Below, piece by piece: positions 1 through 9,479 of a stretch of DNA of 64,000 nucleotides. The DNA comes from CAYFYS01 sp965202905 (GTDB lineage Bacteria; Pseudomonadota; Alphaproteobacteria; MPNO01). The first letter of the stretch is position 1; every line of letters begins with the position of its first letter. The translations under genes and the position numbers were made by a program. The stretch is from contig OZ241868.1 in assembly GCA_965202905.1 (NCBI GenBank), positions 434,001 through 498,000 on the forward strand, in the 5' to 3' direction. Under the pieces are notes generated by a model. That model made no database searches. It saw only the letters and a program-made list of their open reading frames with translations, and was not told where the DNA came from.

Positions 1-2250
1 GCCGATCTGCAGGTGGCGTTGGACGAAGCTGGTCGAGGCCTTGCCCTCGCGTGCGACCAGGGCGACCGCCTGATCGTAGAGCGCATCGCCATCGCGGCCG
101 TTGCCGGAGACCGCCTCGCCCAGGACAGGCATCTCCTCGTCGGGGTCGGTGACGTCCTCGACATAGGCCGGCTCGCCCTGATCGCGGAGGAACGCGACGA
201 CGCGCTCGACCTCCTCGTCGGAGACGAACGGGCCATGCACCCGGCTGATCCGGCCGCCGCCGGCCATGTAGAGCATGTCGCCCTGGCCCAGAAGCTGCTC
301 GGCGCCCGATTCGCCAAGGATCGTCCGACTGTCGATCTTGGAGGTGACCTGGAAGCTCACCCGGGTCGGAAAATTGGCCTTGATCGTGCCGGTGATGACG
401 TCGACCGAGGGGCGCTGGGTCGCCATCAGCAGATGGATGCCGGCGGCGCGCGCCATCTGCGACAGGCGCTGGACCGCGGCCTCGACCTCCTTGCCGGCAA
501 CCAGCATCAGATCGGCCATCTCGTCGACGATCACCACGATGTAGGGCAGCGGCGCGGTCTCGATCGGCTGCTCCTCGTAGACCGGCTCTCCGGTGTCCGC
601 GTCAGCGGCCGCGCGCACGGTGCGGAACAGCGTCTCGCCCTTCTTCGCCGCCTCGGCCAAGCGGGCGTTGTAGCCGGCGATGTTGCGCACGCCCAGGCTC
701 GACATCGCGCGGTAGCGGTTCTCCATCTCGCGCACCGCCCAGCGCAGCGCGACGACCGCCTTGGACGCATCGGTGACCACCGGCGCCAGAAGATGCGGGA
801 TGCCGTCATAGACCGACAGCTCCAGCATCTTGGGGTCGATCATGATCACCCGGCACTGCTCGGGCGACAGGCGGTAGAGCAGCGACAGGATCATGGTGTT
901 GATCGCGACCGACTTGCCCGAACCGGTCGTGCCGGCGATCAGGAGATGCGGCATGCGCGCGAGGTCGACCAGCACCGGGGTGCCGCCGATGTCCTTTCCC
1001 AGCAACAGGGTGAGTTGTCCGCTGGTCCGCTCGTAGGCGGTCGATTCCAGGAGTTCGCGCAGCGAGACCGTCTCGCGGCCGCGGTTGGGCAGTTCGATGC
1101 CGATGACGCTGCGCCCCGGCACCACGGCGATGCGCACCGAGACCGCGCTCATCGAGCGCGCGATGTCGTCGGCGAGCCCGATGACGCGGGAGGATTTCGT
1201 GCCCGGCGCCGGCTCCAGCTCGTAGAGTGTGACGACAGGGCCGGGACGCACCCGGGTTATCGTCCCCTTGACCCCGAAGTCGTCGAGCACGGATTCGAGC
1301 AGGCGGGCATTCTCCTGCAGCCCGTCGGCATCGACCGTCGGCTCGCGCGGCGCCTCCGGCGCCGGATCGAGCAGATCTGTCGGCGGCGGGGCGTGGTGCT
1401 CGCCCGTCTCCTCGAAGTCGAGGCGGGTCTGACGCGCCTTGCGCTCGGTGCGCGCCGGACGCTCGGGCCTGGCCCGGCCGCGCGCGGCCACCACCGGCGT
1501 GGGCGCGGCTACCACCGGCGTGGGCGCGGCCGGCTCGCGCCGTTTCCGCGGCTTGCGCGGCGAGACCTCCATTTCCGCCTGCACCCGCTGGCGGCGCCTC
1601 CGGCCGACGGCGAAAAGGCGCGCCGCCGCCGCCGCGCCGCGCCAGATCGCACGGCCCATCGCCTGCGATTCCGCACGGCTCAACCCCGTCGCCACGACCA
1701 GGGCGCCCAGGGTCAGCACGGCCGCGCCGGCGCCGATCGCATCGGTGCCGTAGCTTACCGGAGCGCCGGCGAATTCCCGCAGCCCGGCCAGCATCAGATC
1801 GCCCAGCGATCCGCCGCCTCCGGTCGTCAGCGGCCAGCCCGCCGGGCTCGGCAGCGTCGCGAACAGGATGGCGCCGAAGATCAGCGTGACCGGCAGCACG
1901 GTCATCCGCAGCCACGCCCGCCCCACCCCCCGATGCGATGCGATCCGCCAGGCCCATGCCGCCAGCACCAGCCCCATCAGCCAAGCACTCAGCCCGATGG
2001 TCTGCAGGAAGAAATCCGCCGCCCAGGCGCCGGGCGCGCCCAGCAGGTTGCGCGGCACATCGTCGACCGCCTTGTTGAACGACGGATCGTTGGGGTCGTA
2101 GGTCCAAAGCGCGATCGTCAGCGCGGCGGCCAGGGCGGCAAGCGCCAGCCCGGCGAGCTCGACCAGCCGGCGTCGAACGAACCGGCCGGCCGGCGAAGGA
2201 GCGGTTGCCGACCGGCCCTTTTCGGCCATGCTGCGGGGGGCGCTGCGCAT
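1..2250 (-). CDS. ftsK: DNA translocase FtsK (3' end outside window)
   Basis: FtsK is a septum-anchored ATPase that pumps chromosome ends through the division site and activates XerCD at dif. About 750 residues are visible. The N-terminus has hydrophobic segments (roughly residues 25-45 and 75-95), then a Pro/Ala/Arg-rich linker. The motor domain carries the Walker A motif TGSGKS near residue 442, the MIDPK Walker B region near 470 and MATQRP near 605. The reading frame runs off the left edge just after ASTSFVQRHLQIG, the start of the C-terminal winged-helix gamma domain, so the stop is not seen. The ATG at 2250 was chosen; a GTG at 2262, overlapping the stop codon of the upstream aminotransferase, is the main alternative. 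XerC, its functional partner, is encoded at 47.6 kb. Confidence 0.95.
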   Translation of the reverse strand, partial: MRSAPRSMAEKGRSATAPSPAGRFVRRRLVELAGLALAALAAALTIALWTYDPNDPSFNKAVDDVPRNLLGAPGAWAADFFLQTIGLSAWLMGLVLAAWAWRIASHRGVGRAWLRMTVLPVTLIFGAILFATLPSPAGWPLTTGGGGSLGDLMLAGLREFAGAPVSYGTDAIGAGAAVLTLGALVVATGLSRAESQAMGRAIWRGAAAAARLFAVGRRRRQRVQAEMEVSPRKPRKRREPAAPTPVVAAPTPVVAARGRARPERPARTERKARQTRLDFEETGEHHAPPPTDLLDPAPEAPREPTVDADGLQENARLLESVLDDFGVKGTITRVRPGPVVTLYELEPAPGTKSSRVIGLADDIARSMSAVSVRIAVVPGRSVIGIELPNRGRETVSLRELLESTAYERTSGQLTLLLGKDIGGTPVLVDLARMPHLLIAGTTGSGKSVAINTMILSLLYRLSPEQCRVIMIDPKMLELSVYDGIPHLLAPVVTDASKAVVALRWAVREMENRYRAMSSLGVRNIAGYNARLAEAAKKGETLFRTVRAAADADTGEPVYEEQPIETAPLPYIVVIVDEMADLMLVAGKEVEAAVQRLSQMARAAGIHLLMATQRPSVDVITGTIKANFPTRVSFQVTSKIDSRTILGESGAEQLLGQGDMLYMAGGGRISRVHGPFVSDEEVERVVAFLRDQGEPAYVEDVTDPDEEMPVLGEAVSGNGRDGDALYDQAVALVAREGKASTSFVQRHLQIG

Positions 2251-2258
2251 CGGCGTCC

Positions 2259-3455
2259 TCACAATACCCGCGCGATGCGGCCCAGCGCCTCGCGGGTGGT
2301 CTCGATGTCGTGGACCAGGGCGATGCGTATATAGGCCGCGCCGGGATTGCGGCCGTCCGCGCCCGGCCGGGCGACGTAAGCGCCGGGCAGGACCCGGATC
2401 GCGGCTTCGGCCCACAGCCGCCTCGCAGCCGCCTCGCCGTCGCCGACATCGAGCCACAGGTAGAAGCCGCCCGGCGGGCGGTAAAAGCCCGGCCGGTCGG
2501 CGAGCAGCTCCCCGGCGATGTCGAATTTCCGGCGGTAGAGCGCGCGGCTCGCCTCGACATGGTCTTCGTCGGCGAGCAGCGCCTGTGCGGCGGCCAATAG
2601 CGGCAGCGGCGGCGCCGCCCCGCCATAGTCGCGCAGGCGCACGAACCGGTCGACGAACCCGGCCTCGCCGATCACGAAGCCGACCCGCAGGCCGGGGCAG
2701 CTCGACCGCTTGGACAGGGAGTTGAACACCACGACGTTTTCCAGACCGCCGCCAAGATCCCGGCAGGCCTCCAGCATCCCCGCCGGAGGCGGCGCGTTAC
2801 GGTCATAGACCTCGCTGTAGCACTCGTCCGAGGCGAGTACGAAGTCGTGCTCGCGGGCAAGCGCGACGAGCCCGGCCAGCGCGTCCTTCGTGGCGACGGC
2901 TCCCTGCGGATTGGCCGGCGAGCAGAAATAGGCGAGCGCGGTACGCGCCAGCAGATCGGCGGGCACGCCGGAGAAATCCGGCAGGAAGCCGGTATCGCGG
3001 TCGGCCGGCACGAAGACCGGCTCCGCGCCCGCGACCACCGCCGCGCCGAGATAGACCTGGTAGAACGGGTTCGGCATCAGTACCACGGGCCGCGCGCCGT
3101 CACTGCGCTCGGGCACCGCGGCGAGCGCGATCATGAACAGCGCCTCGCGCGTGCCGCAGACCGGCACGACGTTGCGCGCCGGATCGAGCATTTGCGCCGG
3201 CAGGCCGTAGCGCGCGGCGGCCCAATCGGCAATCGCGGCCCGCGCCGCGCCGGTTCCGCGCATCGGCGGATAGCGGCCCCACGAGGCGTGATCGGCCGTT
3301 ACCGCATCGCGGATCAGTGCCGGCGGCGGGTGCTGCGGCTCGCCCAGCGACAGCGCGATCGCAGTGAGGCCGGCCGGCGGCTCGATCGGGCCGAGCAACG
3401 CGCGCAGTCGGTCGAACGGATAGTCGCCGATCTGGGAGATGCGGTCGTTGAACAC
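2259..3455 (-). CDS. PLP-dependent class I/II aminotransferase
   Basis: A fold-type I aminotransferase of 398 residues. The Schiff-base lysine is K249 in NSLSKRSSCPGLR, preceded by the cofactor-binding region around SDECYSEVY (residues 209-217) and the SPANPQG loop near 180. The SKRSS-PGLR signature is like that of succinyldiaminopimelate aminotransferases (DapC), but the substrate cannot be settled from sequence. It lies directly upstream of ftsK with its stop at 2259, an arrangement common in Alphaproteobacteria. It is divergent from the ubiH-type gene at 3698. Confidence 0.88.
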   Translation of the reverse strand: MFNDRISQIGDYPFDRLRALLGPIEPPAGLTAIALSLGEPQHPPPALIRDAVTADHASWGRYPPMRGTGAARAAIADWAAARYGLPAQMLDPARNVVPVCGTREALFMIALAAVPERSDGARPVVLMPNPFYQVYLGAAVVAGAEPVFVPADRDTGFLPDFSGVPADLLARTALAYFCSPANPQGAVATKDALAGLVALAREHDFVLASDECYSEVYDRNAPPPAGMLEACRDLGGGLENVVVFNSLSKRSSCPGLRVGFVIGEAGFVDRFVRLRDYGGAAPPLPLLAAAQALLADEDHVEASRALYRRKFDIAGELLADRPGFYRPPGGFYLWLDVGDGEAAARRLWAEAAIRVLPGAYVARPGADGRNPGAAYIRIALVHDIETTREALGRIARVL

Positions 3456-3697
3456 CGGCCTGCCGCCGATCCTTCGGAACGCGGCACTCTATCCGCAAGC
3501 GGTCGGGCCAGACAAGCGAAGCCTTGCGCCGGGTCCTGCCGGATATAGGGGCGGGCGGCCGACCGCGATCGCCGATAACGGCCGACCCGGGCGATGCGGC
3601 GCCAAGCAAACACGTAAAGTGTTCAAACCCACAAAAAAAGCCGAACATGCGACGCGCAAGCGGGCAGTTGCTCCACCCTTGCGGGAGAGCCGGTCGG

Positions 3698-4903
3698 ATG
3701 GAAAATCAGGTCGTCATCGTCGGCGGCGGGATCGTCGGGCTGAGCCTTGCCGTGGCGCTGGGCGGGGCGGGCGTGCGCGTGGCCGTGGTCGATCGCGCGC
3801 CCGCCGCGGCGATGCTCGACCGGCAATTCGACGGGCGGGTCTCGGCGATCGCGCCGGCCTCGCGCGCGGTCTTCGAAGGGCTCGGGGTGTGGGACCGGAT
3901 GGCGGGCGAGAGCCAGTCGATCGAGCAGATCCGGGTATCCGACGGTACCTCGCCGCTGTTCGTCCACTACGACCGGGCCGAGGTGGGCGCCGACGCGCTG
4001 GGCTACATCGTCGAGAATCGGTGGATCCGGCGCGCGCTGCTAGCCGCGGCCGCGGCCCATGATGGGGTGCGCCTGCTCGACGGCCGCGCGGTCGCCGGCA
4101 TCGAGCGCGGACCGGACGCGGCCAGGCTGAGTCTCGATGACGGCGCGGTGCTCACCGCCGCCCTGGTGGTGGCCGCCGACGGGCGCCGCTCGCCGGTGCG
4201 CCGGCAATCCGGCATCGGCGCGCTGGATCTCGCCTATGACCAGATCGGGATCGTCGGCGCCGTCGCGCACGCCCGGCCACATCGCGGCATCGCCCAGGAG
4301 CGCTTCCTGCCGGCCGGCCCGTTCGCGATCCTGCCGATGGCCGGCGACCGGTCCTCGATCGTCTGGACGGAACGCGCCGATGTCGCGCGCCGGATCCTCG
4401 CCCTGCCGCCTGCCGCGTTCGAGGTCGAGCTCGGCAGGCGGTTTACCGACTATCTGGGCGATCTTTCGGTCGCGGGGCCGGTCTTCTCATACCCGCTCAC
4501 CCTGACGCTCGCCGGGCGCTATGCGCTGGACCGCCTGGCGCTCGCCGGCGACGCGGCGCACGCGATCCATCCGATCGCCGGCCAGGGGCTCAATATCGGC
4601 ATCCGCGATGTCGCTGCCCTGGCCGAAGTGATCGTCGATGCGGTCCGGCTCGGGCTCGATCCCGGCGCCTCGACCCTGCTCGCCCGCTACGCGCGCTGGC
4701 GCCGGGCGGACAACTTCGCCATGCTGGCGGTGACCGACGGCCTCAACCGTTTGTTTTCCAACGAGATCCTCCCGCTGCGCCTCGGGCGCCGCATGGGCCT
4801 TGCGGCCGTGAACCGCCTTCCGCCGCTCAAGCGCGTCCTGATCCGTCACGCTATGGGCGAGCTGGGCGACCGCCCCCGGCTGACCCGCGGCTTGGCGCTT
4901 TAG
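3698..4903 (+). CDS. UbiH/UbiF/VisC/COQ6-family FAD-dependent hydroxylase
   Basis: A flavin aromatic hydroxylase of the ubiquinone-biosynthesis family, 401 residues. It has an N-terminal FAD-binding GGGIVG (residues 9-14), a middle ADGRRSPVR motif near 165 and the second FAD motif LAGDAAHAIHP-IAGQGLN near 285, which is diagnostic of the UbiH/COQ6 family. The frame is open upstream to 3524, but the ATG at 3698 follows a GGGAGAG ribosome-binding site and begins exactly at the Rossmann strand (MENQVVIVGGG), so it is preferred. Which ring position (C5, C6 or C1) it hydroxylates is not decidable here. Confidence 0.9.
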   Translation: MENQVVIVGGGIVGLSLAVALGGAGVRVAVVDRAPAAAMLDRQFDGRVSAIAPASRAVFEGLGVWDRMAGESQSIEQIRVSDGTSPLFVHYDRAEVGADALGYIVENRWIRRALLAAAAAHDGVRLLDGRAVAGIERGPDAARLSLDDGAVLTAALVVAADGRRSPVRRQSGIGALDLAYDQIGIVGAVAHARPHRGIAQERFLPAGPFAILPMAGDRSSIVWTERADVARRILALPPAAFEVELGRRFTDYLGDLSVAGPVFSYPLTLTLAGRYALDRLALAGDAAHAIHPIAGQGLNIGIRDVAALAEVIVDAVRLGLDPGASTLLARYARWRRADNFAMLAVTDGLNRLFSNEILPLRLGRRMGLAAVNRLPPLKRVLIRHAMGELGDRPRLTRGLAL

Positions 4904-4962
4904 CCGCGCCCCGTCGGCGATGCCGGTCGGCAACGCGCCGGTCGCTGCCGGGCTTGCGCGCG

Positions 4963-5328
4963 TCAGGGATCGCGGCTCAGCCCGGCCGCCTCGACCGCGG
5001 CGAGATAGGCCCGCCACAGCCGGTCCCGATTCTCGCCCAGCTCGTAGAGATACCGCCAGGAATAGATGCCGGTATCGTGCAGGTCATCGAAGACGATCCG
5101 CACCGCGTAGTTGCCGATGGGCTCCAGCGCCATGATCCCGACATGGCGCCGGCCGACGATCAGCTTCTTCTCGCCCGGGCCATGACCCTTGACCTCGGCC
5201 GACGGGCTCTCGACCCGCAAAAGCTCGGCCGGCAGCGAGACCTGCTTGCCGTCGTCGAAATCGATCTCCAGGCGCTTTTCCGCCTGCTTCAGCCGCAGCT
5301 CGACCGGCCAGGGCGCGGCCTCGCTCAT
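4963..5328 (-). CDS. DUF971 (gamma-butyrobetaine hydroxylase N-terminal-like) protein
   Basis: A small protein of 121 residues that consists only of the DUF971 fold. It contains LRLKQAEKRLEIDFDDG near the start and the conserved region NYAVRIVFDDLHDTGIYSW near residues 80-98. Stand-alone DUF971 proteins have been linked to iron-sulfur or scaffold functions, but their role is uncertain. Its ATG overlaps the stop of the Trm112-like gene (ATGA), so it is the last gene of the YbbN, Lon-N, Trm112, DUF971 operon. It converges on the ubiH-type gene. Confidence 0.85.
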   Translation of the reverse strand: MSEAAPWPVELRLKQAEKRLEIDFDDGKQVSLPAELLRVESPSAEVKGHGPGEKKLIVGRRHVGIMALEPIGNYAVRIVFDDLHDTGIYSWRYLYELGENRDRLWRAYLAAVEAAGLSRDP

Positions 5329-5555
5329 CGGCTTTCGACCTCGTCGGTCTGGCGCGCCTCGTCGACCAGCATGATCGGGATTCCGTCGCGGATCGGGAAG
5401 GCGAGCCCGGCCTGCGGGCTGACCAGCTCCTGGGCGTCCTCGTCGTAGCGCAGCGGACCCTTGGTCAGCGGGCAGACCAGGATCTCCAGCAGCTTCGGGT
5501 CGAGCCGGCGCCCGCGCGCGGCCGGCGGATCGGCGATGGGTTCTCGCTCGGACAT
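5325..5555 (-). CDS. Trm112 family protein (YcaR/UPF0434-like)
   Basis: A 76-residue protein. After a basic N-terminus it has LDPKLLEILVCPLTKGPLRYD, then ELVSPQAGLAFPIRDGIPIML, the core of the Trm112/YcaR family. In Eukarya and Archaea Trm112 activates methyltransferases; the bacterial short forms are poorly understood. Only one cysteine (C28) of the zinc knuckle remains, as in many bacterial members. The frame extends upstream to 6410, but only the part from the ATG at 5555 resembles a protein. It sits 11 bp after the Lon-N gene and overlaps DUF971 downstream. Confidence 0.88.
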   Translation of the reverse strand: MSEREPIADPPAARGRRLDPKLLEILVCPLTKGPLRYDEDAQELVSPQAGLAFPIRDGIPIMLVDEARQTDEVESR

Positions 5556-5566
5556 GCCGGACGGTC

Positions 5567-6232
5567 CTACTGCTTGACTCTGCCTTGGTCGTCGCGGCGT
5601 TCGAGCAGCGCCATTTCGAGCAACGCCATCATCACCTCGGCCCGATCGTCCAGCGTCGGCGCTTCCAGTAGCGCCTGCTTCTCGCTCGGCCGGAACGGGC
5701 ACATCATCGCGAGCGAGGTGATCAGGCGCGACTCCCCGGTCCCCTCGATCGCCTCCCAGTTCGCCTCGACGCCCTGATGGGTGAGATAGGCGCGCAGGGC
5801 GCGCAACAGCCGGCCGCGATCGATCGCCAGCGGCCTGGAGGCCTCGGCCATGTCGTCGCGAAACTCGGCATAGCTCGCGCGTACCCGCCGGTAGCCCTCG
5901 CGCAGCGGCGGTTCGTCCATCACCCGGAACCGGACGAGGCCCTTCAGGGTGATCAGGTAGCGGCCGTCCTCGGTCTCGCCGAAGGAGATCATCCGGCCGG
6001 CGCAGCCGGTGGCGAAGAGCTCGGGATGATCGCCCGTCGCGCCCTCCTTCGGCTGGATCATGCCGATCAGGCGCTGCGGCGCGGCGAGCGCGGCCGCGGT
6101 CATGTTGATGTAGCGCGGCTCGAAGATGTTCAGCGGCAGCCGCCCATCGGGCAGCAGCAGCGCGCCGGCGAGCGGGAAGATCGGAATAACGCCCGGCAGG
6201 TCCTCGAACGCCGGATCGAAGGGGTCCGCCAT
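5567..6232 (-). CDS. Lon substrate-binding (LON N-terminal) domain protein
   Basis: A 221-residue protein consisting of a Lon N-terminal-like domain without ATPase or protease parts. Recognisable elements are IPIFPLAGALLLPDGRLPLNIFEPRY (residues 15-40), then IGMIQPKE and the GCAGRMISFGETEDGRYLITLKG strand region. Stand-alone LON-N proteins are common in Alphaproteobacteria next to a YbbN-like thioredoxin and may take part in substrate recognition or quality control; this is inference. Its ATG shares one base with the TGA of the thioredoxin gene (TGATG), which indicates translational coupling. Confidence 0.87.
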   Translation of the reverse strand: MADPFDPAFEDLPGVIPIFPLAGALLLPDGRLPLNIFEPRYINMTAAALAAPQRLIGMIQPKEGATGDHPELFATGCAGRMISFGETEDGRYLITLKGLVRFRVMDEPPLREGYRRVRASYAEFRDDMAEASRPLAIDRGRLLRALRAYLTHQGVEANWEAIEGTGESRLITSLAMMCPFRPSEKQALLEAPTLDDRAEVMMALLEMALLERRDDQGRVKQ

Positions 6233-7152
6233 CAGGAGAACAGCACCGTGGAGAGCTTGCGCCGCCCTTCAACGGTGATCGGGTCCGTCGGTCCCAGCGC
6301 CCCGAAGAACTGAAGGAGTTGCTTGCGCGCGGCATGGTCGTTCCACTCGCGGCTGCGCCGGACGATCTCGACCAGGGCATCGACCGCCTCTTCCTTGCGG
6401 TCCACGGCATAGAGCGCCATCGCGAGGTCGAACCGCACCTGATGGTCGTCGGCGTTCGCGGCCACGCGCTGTTCCAGCTCGGCGTGATCGCCGGCCTGGG
6501 CGGATTTGCCGGCGAGCTCGAAGGCCGCGATCGCCGCCGCCACCCCGCCGTCGCCGCGTTCGGCCTGCGGGATGGTCTCGACGAACGCGGCGGCCTTGTC
6601 GATCTCGCCGAGGCCGACCAAAGCGCGCACGAAGCCGGCCTTGGCGGGGACGTTGTCGGGCGCGTGCTCGACGACCTGGGCGAAGACCGATGCGGCCGCG
6701 CCGTAATCCTCGGCCTCCAGCCGCTCGGTGGCCTGCGCCACGGCCTCGTCGATCGGCGAATCGACCTTGGTGCCGGCGGACGCGACCAGCTTGTCGACGA
6801 AGGCCTTGACCTGGCTTTCGGGCAAGGCGCCGGTGAAGCCGTCGACCGGCCGGCCGCCGTGAAAGGCGAACACGGCCGGGATCGACTGGATGCGAAGCTG
6901 CCGGGCGATCTCGGGATTCCGGTCGATGTCGAGCTTGACCATCCGGACCGCGCCGTTGGCCGCGTTGACGACCTTCTCCAGGACCGGGCCGAGCTGCTTG
7001 CAGGGGCCGCACCACGGCGCCCAGAAATCGACGATCACCGGAACGTCCATCGAGGCCTCGATGACGTCGGCCATGAAGGTCTCGGTGGACGTGTCCTTGA
7101 TCGGCCCGACCGGCGCGCCCCCGTTACCGGGCTGTCCTGGTATCGGCTCCAT
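6232..7152 (-). CDS. Thioredoxin-TPR co-chaperone, YbbN/CnoX type
   Basis: A 306-residue protein. The N-terminal thioredoxin domain has the active site WCGPC (C48, C51) in VDFWAPWCGPCKQLGPVLE and the cis-proline loop SIPAVFAFHGG. The C-terminal half (about 140-300) is made of tetratricopeptide-like helices. This is the CnoX/YbbN layout, known as a holdase linked to GroEL and redox protection. The ATG at 7152 is preferred over an upstream start at 7197, because the extra 15 residues are Arg/Ala-rich. It is first in a four-gene minus-strand operon. Confidence 0.9.
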   Translation of the reverse strand: MEPIPGQPGNGGAPVGPIKDTSTETFMADVIEASMDVPVIVDFWAPWCGPCKQLGPVLEKVVNAANGAVRMVKLDIDRNPEIARQLRIQSIPAVFAFHGGRPVDGFTGALPESQVKAFVDKLVASAGTKVDSPIDEAVAQATERLEAEDYGAAASVFAQVVEHAPDNVPAKAGFVRALVGLGEIDKAAAFVETIPQAERGDGGVAAAIAAFELAGKSAQAGDHAELEQRVAANADDHQVRFDLAMALYAVDRKEEAVDALVEIVRRSREWNDHAARKQLLQFFGALGPTDPITVEGRRKLSTVLFS

Positions 7153-7240
7153 CGTCTGGCCCCGTAAAACCCGCGCAGCCGAACCGGCCCGCCGCAAAGG
7201 GACAAGATGGGCGAGGAACCGGCAAGAGGCAAGCCCGGGT

Positions 7241-7765
7241 CTATCCCGGAACGGTTGCCGGACCCAAATCGGTCACGGACGGCGCATGGCCGGTCGCCTC
7301 GGCGAAGCGGAGCAGGTCGGCCGGTACGATCGCGGTGGTGGCGTCGTTGGACAGCGGGTGAAAGTTGGCGAGTTCGGCCTCCATCATCGCCGCGTCGATC
7401 ACCAGCCGGACCGCGCCATCCGGATCGTCGATCAGCGCGAACGGGGTCACCGCGCCCGGCGCCACCCCCAGTTGCTCGGCCAGCCGCCCGGCGCTGCCGA
7501 AGGAAAGCCGCGCGGCGCCGATCAGCGGCGCCAGGGCCTTGAGGTCGAGCTTGCGGTCCTCCATCGCGACGACCAGCCAGAACGCGCCCTTCTTATCCTT
7601 GAAAAACAGAGACTTGAAGTGCGCCCCGGGCAGCGCGCCGCGCAGGTTCCGGCTTTCCTCGACGGTGAAGACCGGACGATGCCGGTGGGTCTCGGTCGCG
7701 ATGCCCAGGCTGTCCAGCATGTCGAACAGCGCGCGCTGGCGCCGCTCCAGATCCGCCTCGCTCAT
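7241..7765 (-). CDS. YbaK/ProX-type prolyl-tRNA deacylase
   Basis: A 174-residue member of the YbaK/aminoacyl-tRNA-editing family. It shows HRHRPVFTVEESRNLRGALPGAHFKSLFFKDKKGAFWLVV, typical of the PrdX/ProXp-ala group that hydrolyses mischarged Ala-tRNA(Pro). Stand-alone editing proteins of this kind serve Alphaproteobacteria whose ProRS lacks an insertion editing domain. The frame is open to 7843, but the ATG at 7765 (MSEADLERRQ) begins the family-like helix. It is divergent from the tRNA-Gly gene. Confidence 0.88.
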   Translation of the reverse strand: MSEADLERRQRALFDMLDSLGIATETHRHRPVFTVEESRNLRGALPGAHFKSLFFKDKKGAFWLVVAMEDRKLDLKALAPLIGAARLSFGSAGRLAEQLGVAPGAVTPFALIDDPDGAVRLVIDAAMMEAELANFHPLSNDATTAIVPADLLRFAEATGHAPSVTDLGPATVPG

Positions 7766-7849
7766 GGCCGCACGATAGGGACGGGCGCGGTGTCCGGCAA
7801 CACGGCGCTTGAACTCCGCTCCGCGGCCAATATACTCCGCCATCCGCGC

Positions 7850-7924
7850 GCGGGTGTAGCTCAGGGGTAGAGCGCAACCTTGCCAAGGTTGATGTCGTCG
7901 GTTCGAATCCGATCACCCGCTCCA
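7850..7924 (+). tRNA. tRNA-Gly (anticodon GCC), CCA encoded
   Basis: The 75-nt cloverleaf can be read directly. The acceptor arm GCGGGTG (7850-7856) pairs with CACCCGC (7914-7920), the D-arm contains GCTCAGGGGTAGAGC, the anticodon stem AACCT/AGGTT encloses the loop TTGCCAA, and the T-arm contains GGTTCGAATCC. The 3' CCA is encoded. The anticodon GCC reads GGC and GGT glycine codons. Confidence 0.97.
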
Positions 7925-8018
7925 GCGCTTTCCGGATCCCTGCCCGATGTGGGGCCGGCCGGCCCTGCCGTGCGCCCGGCCATCGGATCGAAGCGGCTCC
8001 GCCGGAACGGCTGAATCT

Positions 8019-9336
8019 TTACGGCGTCGCCGCGTCGATCCGCGCGGCGAGCGCGCGCGCCGCGGCCGCGCCGGCGAGCGCCTGTCCGGTCTCTTCGAGC
8101 GTGACGATCGCCGCATCTTCGAGGCCGGCGGCGGCCAGGACACGGGCGATCTTCCCGAGGAGTGCGGCGTCGTCGAGCCGGCGGCCCGGATCGCCGGGGG
8201 ACTCGACGATGCGCCGTTCGTGCAGCCGGTTCGCCGTCGTCACCGTAACGGCGGCGGGGAAGCGGGCAGGGAAGTGCGCCATCAAGGCGGGGGAGGCGTC
8301 GGCGGTGACGGAAACCCGGTCCATCAGAGCGGCGACATCCTCGCCGAACGGCAGCGCGGACCGGGCCACGTCGCAGGCCGCCTCGGGGTGCAGCAGAGCA
8401 AGGGCGATCTGGTAGCCCGCGCTGACCAGGGTGGAGGAGCGGTTTCCGGGCGCGGCGCGGTGGGCGATCATCCTGGCATAGGGCGGCGGCACGCGCACCT
8501 CGATGCGCTCGATCGCCGACGGGTCGAGCCCGTCCGCCATCATTTCGCGGACGGCCTCGGTCGCGGCGACGGCCTGCTTGGCCGAGCAATGCGGCTTGAG
8601 GCTGAGCGCGGTGTAGACGCAGGTCTCGCCAAGGTCCTCGGTGAGCCGGGAAATGTCCGCCTCGATGCCGTAGGCGCCGCGCAGCCAGTCCGGCCCGTCG
8701 AGAAGGGCGTCGTCGCCGCCGAACCCCGCTGCGGCCGCGCGCGCGGCTACGGCGCCCGCCTCGGCGGCAAGCGCGATCAGCAGCCAGCGCGGCGCGCGCG
8801 GCGTCCCGGCGCCCGACCGCGCCGGCGGCGAGGTTGAGCGCGATGGCGAGCGCGGCGGTCATCCGGCTTCGATCGAGACCGGTCAGCCGGCCGAGGGTCG
8901 CGGCGACTCCCAGCGGCGCGCAGAAACGGGTCGGCCAGATCCCGCGATACAGCAGCCGCGCGCCGTCGATCGCGGTTCCGAGCCGGGTCATCAGCTCGGT
9001 CCCGACCCACAGCGCATCGCCGAGACGCGCGGGATCGGCCGCCGGGTCCTGCGTGATCGCGCTCAGCGCGGCCGGGACGATCACCGCCGACGGCGTGACG
9101 CATGACGCGCAGTGGATGTCGTCGATCTCGCTCAGCCGCGCCGCCGCGACCCGGTAGCCCAGCGGCCGGTCGGGCAAAAGGGCGCGCACGGCGCGGGCGT
9201 CCTCGGTCGCCTGCCCGGCGGCGGCGGCGGCCAGGGCGTCGGCGACATGCCGCCGCTGGATTTCCGTCATCGCTGGCCCGTGCGCGTCCATCGATGCGCT
9301 TGCCGCGAATGCGCCCAACGCGCCGAGCACGCTCAT
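8019..9336 (-). pseudogene. MmgE/PrpD family protein, frameshifted
   Basis: Two halves of one MmgE/PrpD protein (2-methylcitrate dehydratase/immune-responsive-gene-1 fold) lie in different frames. The N-terminal half starts at the ATG at 9336 (MSVLGALGAFAAS) and runs to about LNLAAGAV. The C-terminal half continues in the next frame with GAGTPRAPRWLLIALAAEAG and ends at 8019. The total length of 1318 nt is one base more than a multiple of three, so a single-base indel near 8795-8815, in a GC-rich run, explains it. Restored, it would be about 439 residues, normal for the family. The start codon overlaps a TGA (ATGA), so it was once translated after another gene. It may be a true pseudogene or a sequencing error. 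Confidence 0.8.
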
Positions 9337-9479
9337 GCCCCGCTCCAACGCCGGAGAATTTCCGCGCCGATGCGCGCCATGCCTTCCATCGGTTTCGCCT
9401 CGCCGCCGCGGCCGACGGCGATGGGCCGTTGCGATTCCCTCGTTTGCGTATGAACGCGAAAAACGGCGGGACCTTGTTT

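Noticed and set aside
13..2334. 773-codon plus-strand open frame over the ftsK region
   Set aside because: It is the antisense shadow of ftsK and the aminotransferase; high GC content leaves long spurious frames and its translation resembles no protein.
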